From contig JAHBXR010000024.1 in NCBI GenBank assembly GCA_019636335.1, forward strand, positions 1-64,000: a DNA stretch of 64,000 bases, read 5' to 3'. The stretch is from Pirellulales bacterium (GTDB taxonomy: Bacteria > Planctomycetota > Planctomycetia > Pirellulales > JAEUIK01). The translations under genes were made by a program, and so were the position numbers. The notes under the pieces were generated by a model. The model did no database searches. It saw nothing but the letters and a program-made list of their open reading frames with translations, and was not told the DNA's origin. Of the stretch, positions 17,374 through 26,286 are shown piece after piece. Numbering within the stretch: the first letter of the stretch is position 1; every line of letters starts with the position of its first letter.

Positions 17374-18630
17374 TCAGACTCCTTCTTCCACCGGAGCTTC
17401 GTCGGCGGGCGACTCTTCTTGCATGTTCAAAGCCGTACGGCTCGGCGGGGTGTAGAGATAAATCACGCCATAGAGCGAAACCACGACGTCGCCGTCATCC
17501 GCCAGACCCGCTGTATTGGCAGCACCCGCGCCTCCTTCCGCACGTGCGCCGGGAGCCACGGATGCAGCCGGTGCATTGCCCCCTGCCGGCTTGGCACTGG
17601 TGGCTTGCTGCAAGGTGCATTTGCGCACTTCGAGGGGCAACGTGGCATTCGCACAAGCGGCCAAGACGTCGGGCACCTTCGACTCGCGCACCAACAATTC
17701 CAGATAAACCGGCACCAGCTTGTACTGCGACGATCCTCCACCACCTTCGCCCCCCGACACCGCCGGACTGGCGTAGCGGTTGGCCTCCAATTCCTCATCG
17801 GTCGCATCCACGCCGGGCGCCTTCGGCTCGTCGGTCACCTCGCGCACCACCTGGTCGGCGGTGACGTTCGCCACGCTGATGGCCGAACTCGACACCGTGG
17901 CCAGCGCGTCCTGGGCGATCTTCAGCACACGAATCTGCTTGACCGCGGCCTCGTGGGAGGCCTGGGCATTGCCGTTGGCCGAATTGATGGCCTGCAAGAC
18001 GGCGCGGTAGATCCAATAGTCTTCCTGCGCGAAACGAATTGCCTTGCTCGAGGGAATCTTCGACCAGTTGTAGCGCTGTTGAATCGAATTGCGTTGCGTT
18101 TCATCCCACTGGATCACCCCCTCCACCCTGGCCGGCTGAGTATCGGTGGCCGGCGTGACGCGGAGCAGATTGATCACCTGGGGAGAAAAAAGCTGCGGCA
18201 CGTAATTCTGCGAGTAGTAATCGTAGAAACGCTGCACCAACTGCTTCTCGGCGCCTACCGGCGGAGCGGAAGGATCTCCTTCGGGCAGGGGCGGCACCTC
18301 GCCGATCGCCTGCGGATCGGCAATCCAGGTCAGTTGCGATTTTTGCGCATTGTAGACCTGCTCCCACGCGGCATAGGTTTTCTGCTTCAGATCGTTGGCA
18401 ATCGTCGTGCCCCTGGTCGCGAAGCCCTCGTTGGGGTGATTCGCCGTGCCGCTGATCGTTCTCAAGGCCGAAAACTTGCTTTCGACCGTCCCTTTTTGTT
18501 TGGTGTACTCGGCCGAGAAGTACGACTTGGCCGACGACCACGAGACGAAGGCCAGAATGAGAATCACCCCGCACAGCACCCAGAAATGGCGCTGTTTGAG
18601 CACGGCCAGGAACTGTTTGACTTTATCCAT
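17374..18630 (-). CDS. PilO/GspM-like inner-membrane protein
   Basis: 418 aa with one N-terminal membrane segment (HFWVLCGVILILAFVSWSSA, about 15-34). A coiled-coil linker (AEYTKQKGTVESKFSALRTI) and a periplasmic mixed alpha/beta region ending in a Gly/Ala-rich linker follow, then a short strand-rich C-terminus (VVVSLYGVIYLYTPPSRTAL). Topology and gene order (after a PilM-PilN-type fusion, before the PilP-position protein and secretin) match PilO or GspM, which pairs with PilN/GspL. No family motif is strong enough to name it by sequence alone. Confidence 0.6.
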   Translation of the reverse strand: MDKVKQFLAVLKQRHFWVLCGVILILAFVSWSSAKSYFSAEYTKQKGTVESKFSALRTISGTANHPNEGFATRGTTIANDLKQKTYAAWEQVYNAQKSQLTWIADPQAIGEVPPLPEGDPSAPPVGAEKQLVQRFYDYYSQNYVPQLFSPQVINLLRVTPATDTQPARVEGVIQWDETQRNSIQQRYNWSKIPSSKAIRFAQEDYWIYRAVLQAINSANGNAQASHEAAVKQIRVLKIAQDALATVSSSAISVANVTADQVVREVTDEPKAPGVDATDEELEANRYASPAVSGGEGGGGSSQYKLVPVYLELLVRESKVPDVLAACANATLPLEVRKCTLQQATSAKPAGGNAPAASVAPGARAEGGAGAANTAGLADDGDVVVSLYGVIYLYTPPSRTALNMQEESPADEAPVEEGV

Positions 18631-18659
18631 CGTGCGGACTTCGTTCGCTTGCTGCGTTG

Positions 18660-20795
18660 CTAATTGGCCGCCACCGGTTCTTCACCCGCGGCGGCATCCC
18701 CACCACCATCTTCCGCCTGTTTTTCGCGCACGCTCAGCGGCGTCTCGATCCAGGCGAACTGGACCACGAAATCGAGTTGCTTGGCGCTGATCGGCGGCGG
18801 CATCGTGCCGTCGGGCAGCGCCACCGCGTTCTTGTCTGTCAGCGACACGGCACGCGGACGCGCCGGCTCGAGCAGCACCGGGTACTTGATCCCCAGGTCC
18901 GAGATCTTCAACTCCTGGCCGCCGGCCCCCGGCAACTTGACGACCTGTTCGTGCAGGTTCTTGATCAGGGTGTTCTGGACGAAGTTGGCGCCGCTGTTGT
19001 CGGGGTCGGAGTCCGAGTTGTGATAGTGGTAGCCCTTCAACTCGAAGATCCATCCGGGGCCCGTCGGTAGCGCGGCAGTCTCCTCGCCTTCGACCGGATT
19101 GCCGTTTTCGTCGACCTGCCCCTCTGCCGCGGGTTCGGCCGCAGGATCTCCTTCCGGCGGCATGGCGCCGTCGGCCGCCGCGTCCCCTTCGGCAGGGGGC
19201 GCGACACCGGGCTGCGCCGCCTTCGCCGGAGCGACGTAGCGCGGCTGCACCGCCGTGGCCCACACGCTCACGTCGTTCACCTTCACGCACTCGATGCTCG
19301 TGATATGAACTTCCTCGCGCTCGGGAATCGGCCTGGGGTTATCGGCGTTCGCGCCTTGCGGATCGCGCGGGATGGCGGCATTGATCGCGTGCAACACCTC
19401 GAGCCACAAACGCCGCCGACCGACATCTTGCAACAGCCCGTCGCCTGCCGCTTTCGTCGTTTGGAAATCGCTCTTCACCGTGTTGAACGCGCTGGCCTGC
19501 CCCGAAAGTCGCTGCGAGGTCGAGTCCGCCGAGGCCACCGCCTGGCTGAACCAGTCCTTGTCGACCGATGCCAGTTGGCGCGAATAGCCGAACGCGCTCA
19601 GCAGCAGGCCGAGCAACAGGGCCGCCGCGGCGCCAACCGCCCACGGTTTTTTCGAGCGAATCATCCGCTCGCGGACAATTTCACGCGGGACGAGATTCGT
19701 ACGGATCTTGGTCTCGGTCAGCCCTTGCAGCGCCAGCCCGTAGCAGGCCGCAAAGCTGAGAATGTTTTCTTTGAAGACCGGAGCGTCGACCACGCCAGGG
19801 CCCGCAAGCAGCTTGAAGCTCTCGACGCGCTTGACGTCCCAACCCAGGTTCTGTTGCAGAAAGCGTTGCAGCCCGGGCAACTTCATCGCGTTGCCGATCG
19901 TGATCATGCGCCCGATCTTGGCGTTGCGATCGATGCTCGAGAAGTAGGCGATCGATCGCTGCACCTCGGTCGACAGGTCGTTGAACACTGGGCGCATGGC
20001 CTGGAACAGCGCCTTCGGATCCTCGGCCTGCTGGGCGTTCCGCTTCAGATGCTCCGCCTTGGCGAAGGTGAGCTTCATCTCCTTGGTGAGCGCGCGGGTA
20101 AAGTGATTGCCCCCCAGCGGCAGGCTGCGCTGCCAGACGCGATAACCATTCGTGACGACCAGGTCGGTCGTGTCGGTGCCCAGCGACAAGAGCACCGTCG
20201 ACTCGGGCGGATTCTCGGGATCGTATTCCTCGGGAGGGGGCAGGTCGCTCATCTCGTCGAAGGCGACGTAGTTGAACAGCGCCAGGGGGGTCAACTGAAC
20301 GATGTCGATTTCGATGCCTGCTTCTTTAAACGGCAGTAGCGCGCGTTCCACCTGCTCGCGTTTCATGGCAAACAGGCCGACTTCGGTCTCGAGGGCGAAT
20401 CCCTCCTCGACGCTCCCCCCCGCCATCTGCTGATAGTCCCAGATGACGTCTTCGAGCGCGAACGGAATCTGCTGCCGCGCCTCGTACTTGACGATGTCGG
20501 GAATTTTCTTCGACTCGACCGGCGGCAGCTTGATGAAGCGGGCCAGGCCGCTCTGGCCAGAGACCGAGATCGCTACCTTGGCGCCGCGCACCGAATTGCG
20601 CGAGAGAAACTGCTGGAGGGCCTCGGCCACCAGCTCGCGCGGATCGGCCTCGGGCTGGCTGAGGATCTTCGGGTACTCGATGTAATCGAACGCGTCGGCG
20701 ACCGCCGAGCCAGGCGTGTCGCCCAGGCTGACGCGCAGCGCTTTGACCGCGCACTGGCCAATATCGATTCCCCAGACGGCGCCACCCTTGGCCAT
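18660..20795 (-). CDS. PilM-PilN fusion (GspL-like) assembly-platform protein
   Basis: 711 aa. Residues 1-360 are PilM-like actin-fold: WGIDIGQCAVKALRV (8-22), VAISVSGQSGLARFIKLPPV, LLSLGTDTTDLVV (202-214), SLPLGGNHFTRAL and IGNAMKLPGLQRFLQQNLG. Then comes a PilN-like start: RTNLVPREIVRERM (365-378; compare the PilN INLLP motif), a membrane segment at 384-404 and a periplasmic coiled coil and alpha/beta domain. Linkers at about 545-600 are acidic and Ala/Pro-rich. Separate PilM and PilN proteins bind each other through exactly this short motif; here they are one chain, as in GspL. It heads the operon that ends with the secretin. Confidence 0.88.
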   Translation of the reverse strand: MAKGGAVWGIDIGQCAVKALRVSLGDTPGSAVADAFDYIEYPKILSQPEADPRELVAEALQQFLSRNSVRGAKVAISVSGQSGLARFIKLPPVESKKIPDIVKYEARQQIPFALEDVIWDYQQMAGGSVEEGFALETEVGLFAMKREQVERALLPFKEAGIEIDIVQLTPLALFNYVAFDEMSDLPPPEEYDPENPPESTVLLSLGTDTTDLVVTNGYRVWQRSLPLGGNHFTRALTKEMKLTFAKAEHLKRNAQQAEDPKALFQAMRPVFNDLSTEVQRSIAYFSSIDRNAKIGRMITIGNAMKLPGLQRFLQQNLGWDVKRVESFKLLAGPGVVDAPVFKENILSFAACYGLALQGLTETKIRTNLVPREIVRERMIRSKKPWAVGAAAALLLGLLLSAFGYSRQLASVDKDWFSQAVASADSTSQRLSGQASAFNTVKSDFQTTKAAGDGLLQDVGRRRLWLEVLHAINAAIPRDPQGANADNPRPIPEREEVHITSIECVKVNDVSVWATAVQPRYVAPAKAAQPGVAPPAEGDAAADGAMPPEGDPAAEPAAEGQVDENGNPVEGEETAALPTGPGWIFELKGYHYHNSDSDPDNSGANFVQNTLIKNLHEQVVKLPGAGGQELKISDLGIKYPVLLEPARPRAVSLTDKNAVALPDGTMPPPISAKQLDFVVQFAWIETPLSVREKQAEDGGGDAAAGEEPVAAN

Positions 20796-21139
20796 CTCGA
20801 CAAATCCTCTCTATTCCCACGTCCTGCGCGGCATTTCGGCGCCGGATGCATTACCCGACGGGCCTCTCCCGATGGTCTTGCGGCGGCGAACGCGCCACGT
20901 GATGGCAAGAACCTGCGCGCAGCTTGTACACCTACTACCCACTCTATCGGCCTCGCGCGGGAAAAGTCAACGAAAAATGGCCCCCGACAACGGGATACGA
21001 CCCAGCCCCTCCGCGCCACCAGGGGGTGATTTCGGTCGCCGGCCGGCCAGCCCCGGGGCAAACGCGCTCAGCGCCGCGGCTTCCGTCCCAGATGCTCATG
21101 CAACAAGCCGGCCTCGGCCGCTTGCCCCAGCCTTGCCAC
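20796..21139. other. Spacer upstream of the pilM-like operon
   Basis: No gene is supported. AGAGGAT lies about 7 bases before the pilM-like ATG as a ribosome-binding site. The region should contain the operon promoter; it also begins right at the 3' end of the ParD-like gene. A 15-codon frame after the ParD stop is not a ParE toxin. Confidence 0.4.
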
Positions 21140-21388
21140 TCATTTCTTTGACCGGGGCAGGAGCGACTTGAGATCCCCGTCGAAGGCAACCGTACGCCCG
21201 GCGATCGCGTCCTGGAATCCCTCGAGGATGGCATCGCGCACGGCGGCGACCTCTTCTCGAGCCTTATGCCGGCGAATGATATCGCGCACGAATTCACTCG
21301 GTGTCGCATAGAGCGACCCGTCGCCAGAATTCTGATCGATGTAGGCGCGGAGCTCGTCGGTCAAAGAAAGATTGAGCGAGTGGGCCAT
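21140..21388 (-). CDS. ParD/CopG-type antitoxin, no toxin partner
   Basis: 82 aa with the ParD pattern: MAHSLNLSLTDELRAYIDQN, then SLYATPSEFVRDIIRRHKAR (ribbon-helix-helix followed by a conserved S/T-x-S-E-F-V-R-x-x-I/L-R), then a C-terminal tail that in ParD wraps the ParE toxin. ParD represses its own promoter. Normally parE overlaps or abuts the 3' end, but the next 340 bases hold no ParE frame, so this is an orphan antitoxin or a copy of another module. Confidence 0.8.
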   Translation of the reverse strand: MAHSLNLSLTDELRAYIDQNSGDGSLYATPSEFVRDIIRRHKAREEVAAVRDAILEGFQDAIAGRTVAFDGDLKSLLPRSKK

Positions 21389-21606
21389 GATTGATCCCCT
21401 AGGTCCTGAGACGAGCGTACTTTTTCGCCCGATTTACGTCAATTTTTGCCATGACACGTCCGCTCGCTCGCCACAGGCAGGTCTCTGCGGCTCATCGCGC
21501 CCCCCTTTTCAGAAGGATCCCGCCTTCTCGACGCTCCGCGGCTGGACCGTTATCGTGGGCACGTCGGATCTCTAACCCGCGACGAGACTTCCCCCAAGCG
21601 AACACG

Positions 21607-24471
21607 ATGCGCTGCGAAGAGCTGGTCATCCTTCTGCCGTGCCATAGCCTGGAGGACTTCCCCCTCCACGCCGAGGGAGACCGTGCCGAGGGCCTGCTGG
21701 CCGCCTGGTCGGCCCCCTGGCACCCGCAGCTTCTGGCCGCCGCCGGCAAAGTGCCACGCTGGTACCGGGGAGATACGCCCCCTGAAAACCTCGCCGGCCG
21801 CTTCATCGTCGTGCCCGAGGTCTCGGCGTTCATGCTCGACCACGATTGGACCGAGCGTGCCCGCTCGGCAGGAGCGGTCGTCGTCGAGGGGCTCGTCTCC
21901 CGCGACGAGATCGTGACCGCGCTGCTCGCAGGCCTGGCCGCGCCCGAGCCCCAGGGAGATACGCCCCCGGCGACCGCCGCGGTCGATGCGGACCTTGCCC
22001 ACGACTTTCTGGCCCTCGGTTTCGGCTACCTGCTCGTCGAGTTGCTCACGCGGCAGATGCGCTACATGAGCAACCTGGACGAGGCCTCCCTGTCGAGCGA
22101 AACACTCGCCGCGGCCCGGGCGGCCGTGGCCGGCGACACGGACACGGCCCGCGACAAGTTGCACCAGGCTTTCGACGTGCTGCTCGAGGCGCGGGAGCGA
22201 TTCTATCCGGTCGATTGCTACCTGCTCGATCTCACGCTCGTGGCGTCGACCACGCTCGGCTCGACCTTGCGTCAGGAACTGACCGGCACTTCGCCCTTGA
22301 ATCTCGTCGTCTCGCCGCGCGTGCTCGACGAGATGGCCACCAAGGAACCAGCGTCCCTGGCCGCTCTGAAAGTGGCGTTCGACGAAGGACGCGTCACGGT
22401 TTGTTCGTCGGACTATGCCGAGACCGAGTTGCCGCTCCTGTCGGCCGAATCGGCCTACGCACAGCTTGCCCGGGGAACGAGCACCTTCACGCGACACCTG
22501 GGCAAGCGTCCGACGGTCTTCGGACGGCGCAGCTTCGGGCTGTCGACCGCGCTGCCGCAACTTCTGTCGCGATTCGATTTCGACGGCGTGCTGCACGTGG
22601 CGCTCGACGACGGGCAATTCCCGCGCGGCGAGCAGAGCAAGATCCGCTGGGAAGGAATCGACGGCACCACGATCGATTCCTTGGCAAGATTGCCGCTCGA
22701 CGCGCGCGGCGCGGAAGAATTCCTGGCGCTGCCCGCTCGCTTGGGCAACGCCATGGATCATGATCACGTCGCCAGCGTGATGTTCGCGCACTGGCCTGGC
22801 CTGGCCAGCCCCTGGTACGACGATCTGCGGCGCATCACGTCCTATGTACCGGTGCTGGGCAAGCTCATCACGATCGAGGAGTATCTGCGGCAGACCGATT
22901 CGGCCTCGCGGTTGACCAGGTTCAAGAGCGACCAGTATCGCGCGCCCTATCTCAAGCAGGCCGTGGCCGATGGTCGACCCGATCCCCTCTCACGGCTCGC
23001 GCAACACGTTGCACGCCGGGCCGCGATCGATGCCGCCGTGACGCTCGAAACCCTCGCCACGCTCGTCCACTCGAGCGGCGCGAACGTGTCTGTTTCAGCG
23101 CGGCATCTACTCGACAACCTCGAAACGCAGTTTGGCGACAGCGCCCGCGCGCCGCTCGACGCGCAGGACCTCGACGCGGAAATCGCGACCGTTCTGCCAC
23201 AGGCGATCAACCGATTCGTCTCGACCGTCGCCTCGTCGACGGTCGTCGAGCCGGGATGCACGGCGGCCGGCTATGTCGCCGCCAATCCCTTGAGTTGGAA
23301 GCGGAACATTCTCATCGATACGGGGGACGCGACCGCCACCCAGCGCTATCGCACGGTCGAGGTCGCACCGCTGGGCTTCGCCTGGGTCGACGCGCAGGCA
23401 GAGCCCCCGGCGCCGGCGCGCAGCGGCTTCTTTCAACGCCGAGCCGCCGTCGCCACAATCGCCACCGACAACGTGCTGCGCAACGAGCATCTGCGCGTCA
23501 CTATCGACGAAGCGACCGGCGGCGTGCGTTCAGTCTGGTCGGGCAAGTATCGCGGCAATCGCCTTTCGCAGCAGATCGCCTGCCGCATTCCGCCCCCCCC
23601 ACCGAAGCCGGGCGACGTCTGGAGCGATCCCGATCAATCGGCCACGTACTCGCGCATGGTGGCCGACACGGTCGAAATCACCGCAGCCGGCCCCCCCTAC
23701 GGCGAAATCACCAGTCGAGGTCGCATCCTCGGCTCCGACGACACGTTACTCGCCCGCTTCACGCAGCGCACGGGGCTCGTCTCCGGCGCGTCGATGGCCA
23801 CGGTCGATATCTCGCTCGAAACCGAAGAGGAACTGGGAGACGATCCCTGGAACTCCTACTTCGCCGCTCGTTTCGCCTGGCCGAATGTCGATGCCGAATT
23901 GTTTCGCAACCTCGCCTTGGGCAGCGAATCGACCACGGCCAAACGCATCGAGTCGCCCCTGTTCGTCGACTTGCACTTCGACACGGCGCGGACCACGATC
24001 CTGACCGGCGGCCTCCCCTATCATCGCCGCGTGGGGGAGCGGATGCTCGACACGCTGCTTGTCGTCCGGGGAGAAGGGGCTCGCCATTTTCGCCTCGGCA
24101 TCGGCGCCGAACTCGATTACCCGCTTCGCGAAGCGATGGAACTGATTACACCCCACACCTGGTCTTCGCGGGGCACTCGCCCCCGTGCGACCTCGGGCTG
24201 GCTCTTTCATCTCGATGCCCGCAACGTCATCGCCACGAATTGGGAGCCGCTGGTCGAAGACGGGCGCGTCGTCGGTTTTCGGGCTCGCTTCTTGGAAACC
24301 TCCGGCCGGAGCGGACGGGCGGAGTTACGTACTTTCCGACGTGCCGAATCGGCGCGACAGGTCAACTTCCTCGGTCAAACGCTGTCGTCATTGCGGGTAG
24401 AAGACGACACCATCCACATCGATCTCGGCCGGCGCGAATGGGTGCAAATCGAAGCCAGGTGGCAGGAATAG
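21607..24471 (+). CDS. Glycoside hydrolase 38/57-like protein
   Basis: 954 aa from the ATG at 21607; the frame extends upstream without conserved sequence. Residues about 210-420 resemble the deacetylase/alpha-mannosidase-type barrel seen in GH38 and GH57 (NLVVSPRVLDEMATKEPASL, SSDYAETELPLLSAESAYAQ, SFGLSTALPQLLSRFDFDGV). The C-terminal half is beta-rich with a GH38-like pattern (TDNVLRNEHLRVTIDEATGG and VRSVWSG; then a RFAWPNVDAELFRN region). The catalytic acids cannot be fixed by eye. No signal peptide is visible. It ends 4 bases before cmk. Confidence 0.6.
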   Translation: MRCEELVILLPCHSLEDFPLHAEGDRAEGLLAAWSAPWHPQLLAAAGKVPRWYRGDTPPENLAGRFIVVPEVSAFMLDHDWTERARSAGAVVVEGLVSRDEIVTALLAGLAAPEPQGDTPPATAAVDADLAHDFLALGFGYLLVELLTRQMRYMSNLDEASLSSETLAAARAAVAGDTDTARDKLHQAFDVLLEARERFYPVDCYLLDLTLVASTTLGSTLRQELTGTSPLNLVVSPRVLDEMATKEPASLAALKVAFDEGRVTVCSSDYAETELPLLSAESAYAQLARGTSTFTRHLGKRPTVFGRRSFGLSTALPQLLSRFDFDGVLHVALDDGQFPRGEQSKIRWEGIDGTTIDSLARLPLDARGAEEFLALPARLGNAMDHDHVASVMFAHWPGLASPWYDDLRRITSYVPVLGKLITIEEYLRQTDSASRLTRFKSDQYRAPYLKQAVADGRPDPLSRLAQHVARRAAIDAAVTLETLATLVHSSGANVSVSARHLLDNLETQFGDSARAPLDAQDLDAEIATVLPQAINRFVSTVASSTVVEPGCTAAGYVAANPLSWKRNILIDTGDATATQRYRTVEVAPLGFAWVDAQAEPPAPARSGFFQRRAAVATIATDNVLRNEHLRVTIDEATGGVRSVWSGKYRGNRLSQQIACRIPPPPPKPGDVWSDPDQSATYSRMVADTVEITAAGPPYGEITSRGRILGSDDTLLARFTQRTGLVSGASMATVDISLETEEELGDDPWNSYFAARFAWPNVDAELFRNLALGSESTTAKRIESPLFVDLHFDTARTTILTGGLPYHRRVGERMLDTLLVVRGEGARHFRLGIGAELDYPLREAMELITPHTWSSRGTRPRATSGWLFHLDARNVIATNWEPLVEDGRVVGFRARFLETSGRSGRAELRTFRRAESARQVNFLGQTLSSLRVEDDTIHIDLGRREWVQIEARWQE

Positions 24472-24475
24472 GAAG

Positions 24476-25129
24476 ATGATCGTTACGATCGACGGACCGG
24501 CCGGCGCCGGCAAATCGACGGCTGCCCGGGCCCTGGCCGCGCGACTCGGCTTCCGTTTTCTCGACACGGGGGCCATGTATCGCGCCGTGGCGCTGGCCGC
24601 CGTGCGTCGCGGGCTGTCGTGGGACGATCCCGATGCCCTGGTTCGCCTGGCGCGCGGCGTGTCGATCGCGATCGACCAGGAACGCATCCTGCTCGACGGC
24701 GATGACGTGAGCCAGGCCATTCGCACTGCCGAAATCACCGCCGTTACTCGTTACGCCGCCAACAACCCGGGCGTGCGCGAGCATCTCGTCTCGCTGCAGC
24801 GCCGTGCGGCGGGCCACGACAACATCGTCACCGAAGGGCGCGACCAAGGGACCGTGGTCTTTCCCGACGCCGCGTGCAAGATTTTTCTGACCGCCAGCCC
24901 CGAGGAACGGGCCCGCCGCCGCCAGGCCGAGATGGCACAGCGGGGCGATGCCCCCACCCTGGCCGAAGTGCTGGCCCGGCAGAACGAACGCGACGCGAGC
25001 GATGCCGCGCGGGACGTGGGGCCTTTGCGTGCCGCCGACGACGCCATCGAGGTTCTGACCGACGGACTCTCGTTCGAGCAGGTCATCGACCGGCTCGAGG
25101 CGCTCGTTCGCTCGCGGATGCAGCCTTGA
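24476..25129 (+). CDS. cmk: Cytidylate kinase
   Basis: 217 aa, normal length. It phosphorylates CMP/dCMP with ATP. P-loop GPAGAGKST lies at 7-15, followed by LGFRFLDTGAMYRAVA, the conserved CMP-binding region (S/T-G-A-M-Y-R). VTEGRDQGTVVFPDAACKIFLTAS and the LID RARRRQAEM are also present. VTEGRD-Q-G replaces the usual I/V-x-G-R-D-I/M-G, a small change. It is translationally close to the preceding gene (4-base gap) and followed by plsC, a neighbour pair common in bacteria. Confidence 0.95.
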   Translation: MIVTIDGPAGAGKSTAARALAARLGFRFLDTGAMYRAVALAAVRRGLSWDDPDALVRLARGVSIAIDQERILLDGDDVSQAIRTAEITAVTRYAANNPGVREHLVSLQRRAAGHDNIVTEGRDQGTVVFPDAACKIFLTASPEERARRRQAEMAQRGDAPTLAEVLARQNERDASDAARDVGPLRAADDAIEVLTDGLSFEQVIDRLEALVRSRMQP

Positions 25130-25196
25130 TCGACGCCCGAGAAGCAACAAGAATCTCCCCTATTCGCTTCCTCTTTTCGCGTGCCCTGTTTCGATC

Positions 25197-25871
25197 GTGT
25201 CACGTTCACTTCCCAAACGCGTTTGGTATCGATCGCTGCAGGCATGTTGCCAGGTCGGCGCGGTCGTCTTCTTCAGCTTTCGCAGCGCCGGGCGCGAGCG
25301 CGTCCCGCTGGAAGGTGGCGCGCTGTTGCTCGCCAATCATCAGAGCTTCCTCGATCCGATCCTCTTCGGACTCTCCTGCCGGCGGATGCTGAACTATGTT
25401 GCCCGCGACACGTTGTTCAACGTGCCGGGGCTGGCCTGGTTGATTCGTTCGCTCGATGCGATTCCGATCGATCGCGAAGGGACGGGCCTGGCCGGTTTGA
25501 AAGAAACGCTGCGACGTCTCAAGCAGGGGGAGGTGGTGGTCGTGTTCCCCGAGGGCACACGCAGCGAGACGGGCGATGTTGGACCGCTCAAGCCGGGCTT
25601 CGCGGCCGTGGCGCGACGCTCGAAGGTGGCCATCATTCCGGCGGCGGTCGATGGCGCCCATCTGGCCTGGCCGCGCGAGCGAAAGTTCCCACGACTGAGC
25701 CGCATCCAGGTCGAATTCGGCGAGCCGATGTCGGCCGAGGAGATCGCCCTTCTGACGGACGATGAGTTGCTAGCCGAGGTAGAGCGGCGCATCCGCGTCT
25801 GTCACACCTCCGCCCGGGCGGCGCTCGAGCAGCGCACGGCGCGGAACAAGCGTGGGAGCCTGGCGACGTAG
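25197..25871 (+). CDS. plsC: 1-acyl-sn-glycerol-3-phosphate acyltransferase
   Basis: 224 aa with GTG start at 25197. The enzyme acylates lysophosphatidate at sn-2 in phospholipid synthesis on the inner membrane face. It has the catalytic NHxxxxD box as NHQSFLD (47-53), a second motif around IPIDREGTGLAGL, and substrate-binding FPEGTRS (117-123), then IPAAVDGAH. A short hydrophobic stretch (SLQACCQVGAVVFFS) near the start may insert in the membrane. It follows cmk by 67 bases. Confidence 0.92.
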   Translation: MSRSLPKRVWYRSLQACCQVGAVVFFSFRSAGRERVPLEGGALLLANHQSFLDPILFGLSCRRMLNYVARDTLFNVPGLAWLIRSLDAIPIDREGTGLAGLKETLRRLKQGEVVVVFPEGTRSETGDVGPLKPGFAAVARRSKVAIIPAAVDGAHLAWPRERKFPRLSRIQVEFGEPMSAEEIALLTDDELLAEVERRIRVCHTSARAALEQRTARNKRGSLAT

Positions 25872-26286
25872 TTTCGCCTGGCGAGAACGTGCGGCCTTGC
25901 ATGGAACACCGATCGTGTATCGCGGGGGTACGCGATTCGCACGGCCGCAGCCACGCGGCAAGAGACGGCCAGATAGGCACTTACAACGAAAGGCCTCGTC
26001 GTCGCGGTAGCGGGACATTTGTGCCTTTTTTCACAAACCCCTTGATTTCCAGGGCTAAATACGGGCAACCGCCCCTTTTTGCGCGACTTCCGAGGGGCGT
26101 TTTTTCCCCCAAGTTCCGATAAGAACAACGGGGCCGGTTCGCCAGGGAAGCTGCGCCGGCCCACGCGTGACCGCCAAACGTGGTGACGGCACGCGTCGCG
26201 GCAAACTCAGGGACGAGTGCCCCGCCGCACTCCACGACCGCGAGTCTGCGCCGCTGCCCATCGTCTGCTTCCCCGGGAAGCCCCCG
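25872..26286. other. Spacer between plsC and the WD40 gene
   Basis: No gene is supported. It contains one terminator-like hairpin (separate entry). The open frame from 26167 into the WD40 gene is not conserved in style, so the gene start is placed at 26287. Confidence 0.4.
26070..26105 (+). terminator. Rho-independent terminator-like hairpin
   Basis: CGCCCCT (26070-26076) pairs with AGGGGCG (26093-26099) around a 16-base loop, followed by TTTTTT (26100-26105). It lies about 200 bases after plsC and would end the GH/cmk/plsC transcript. The loop is long, so efficiency is uncertain. Confidence 0.55.

Noticed and set aside
20944..21309. Frame beside parD considered as a ParE toxin
   Set aside because: It overlaps parD antisense-frame style and lacks every ParE feature.
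21451..21606. N-terminal extension of the GH38/57-like gene
   Set aside because: Arg/Pro-rich shadow sequence before the ATG at 21607; not protein-like.
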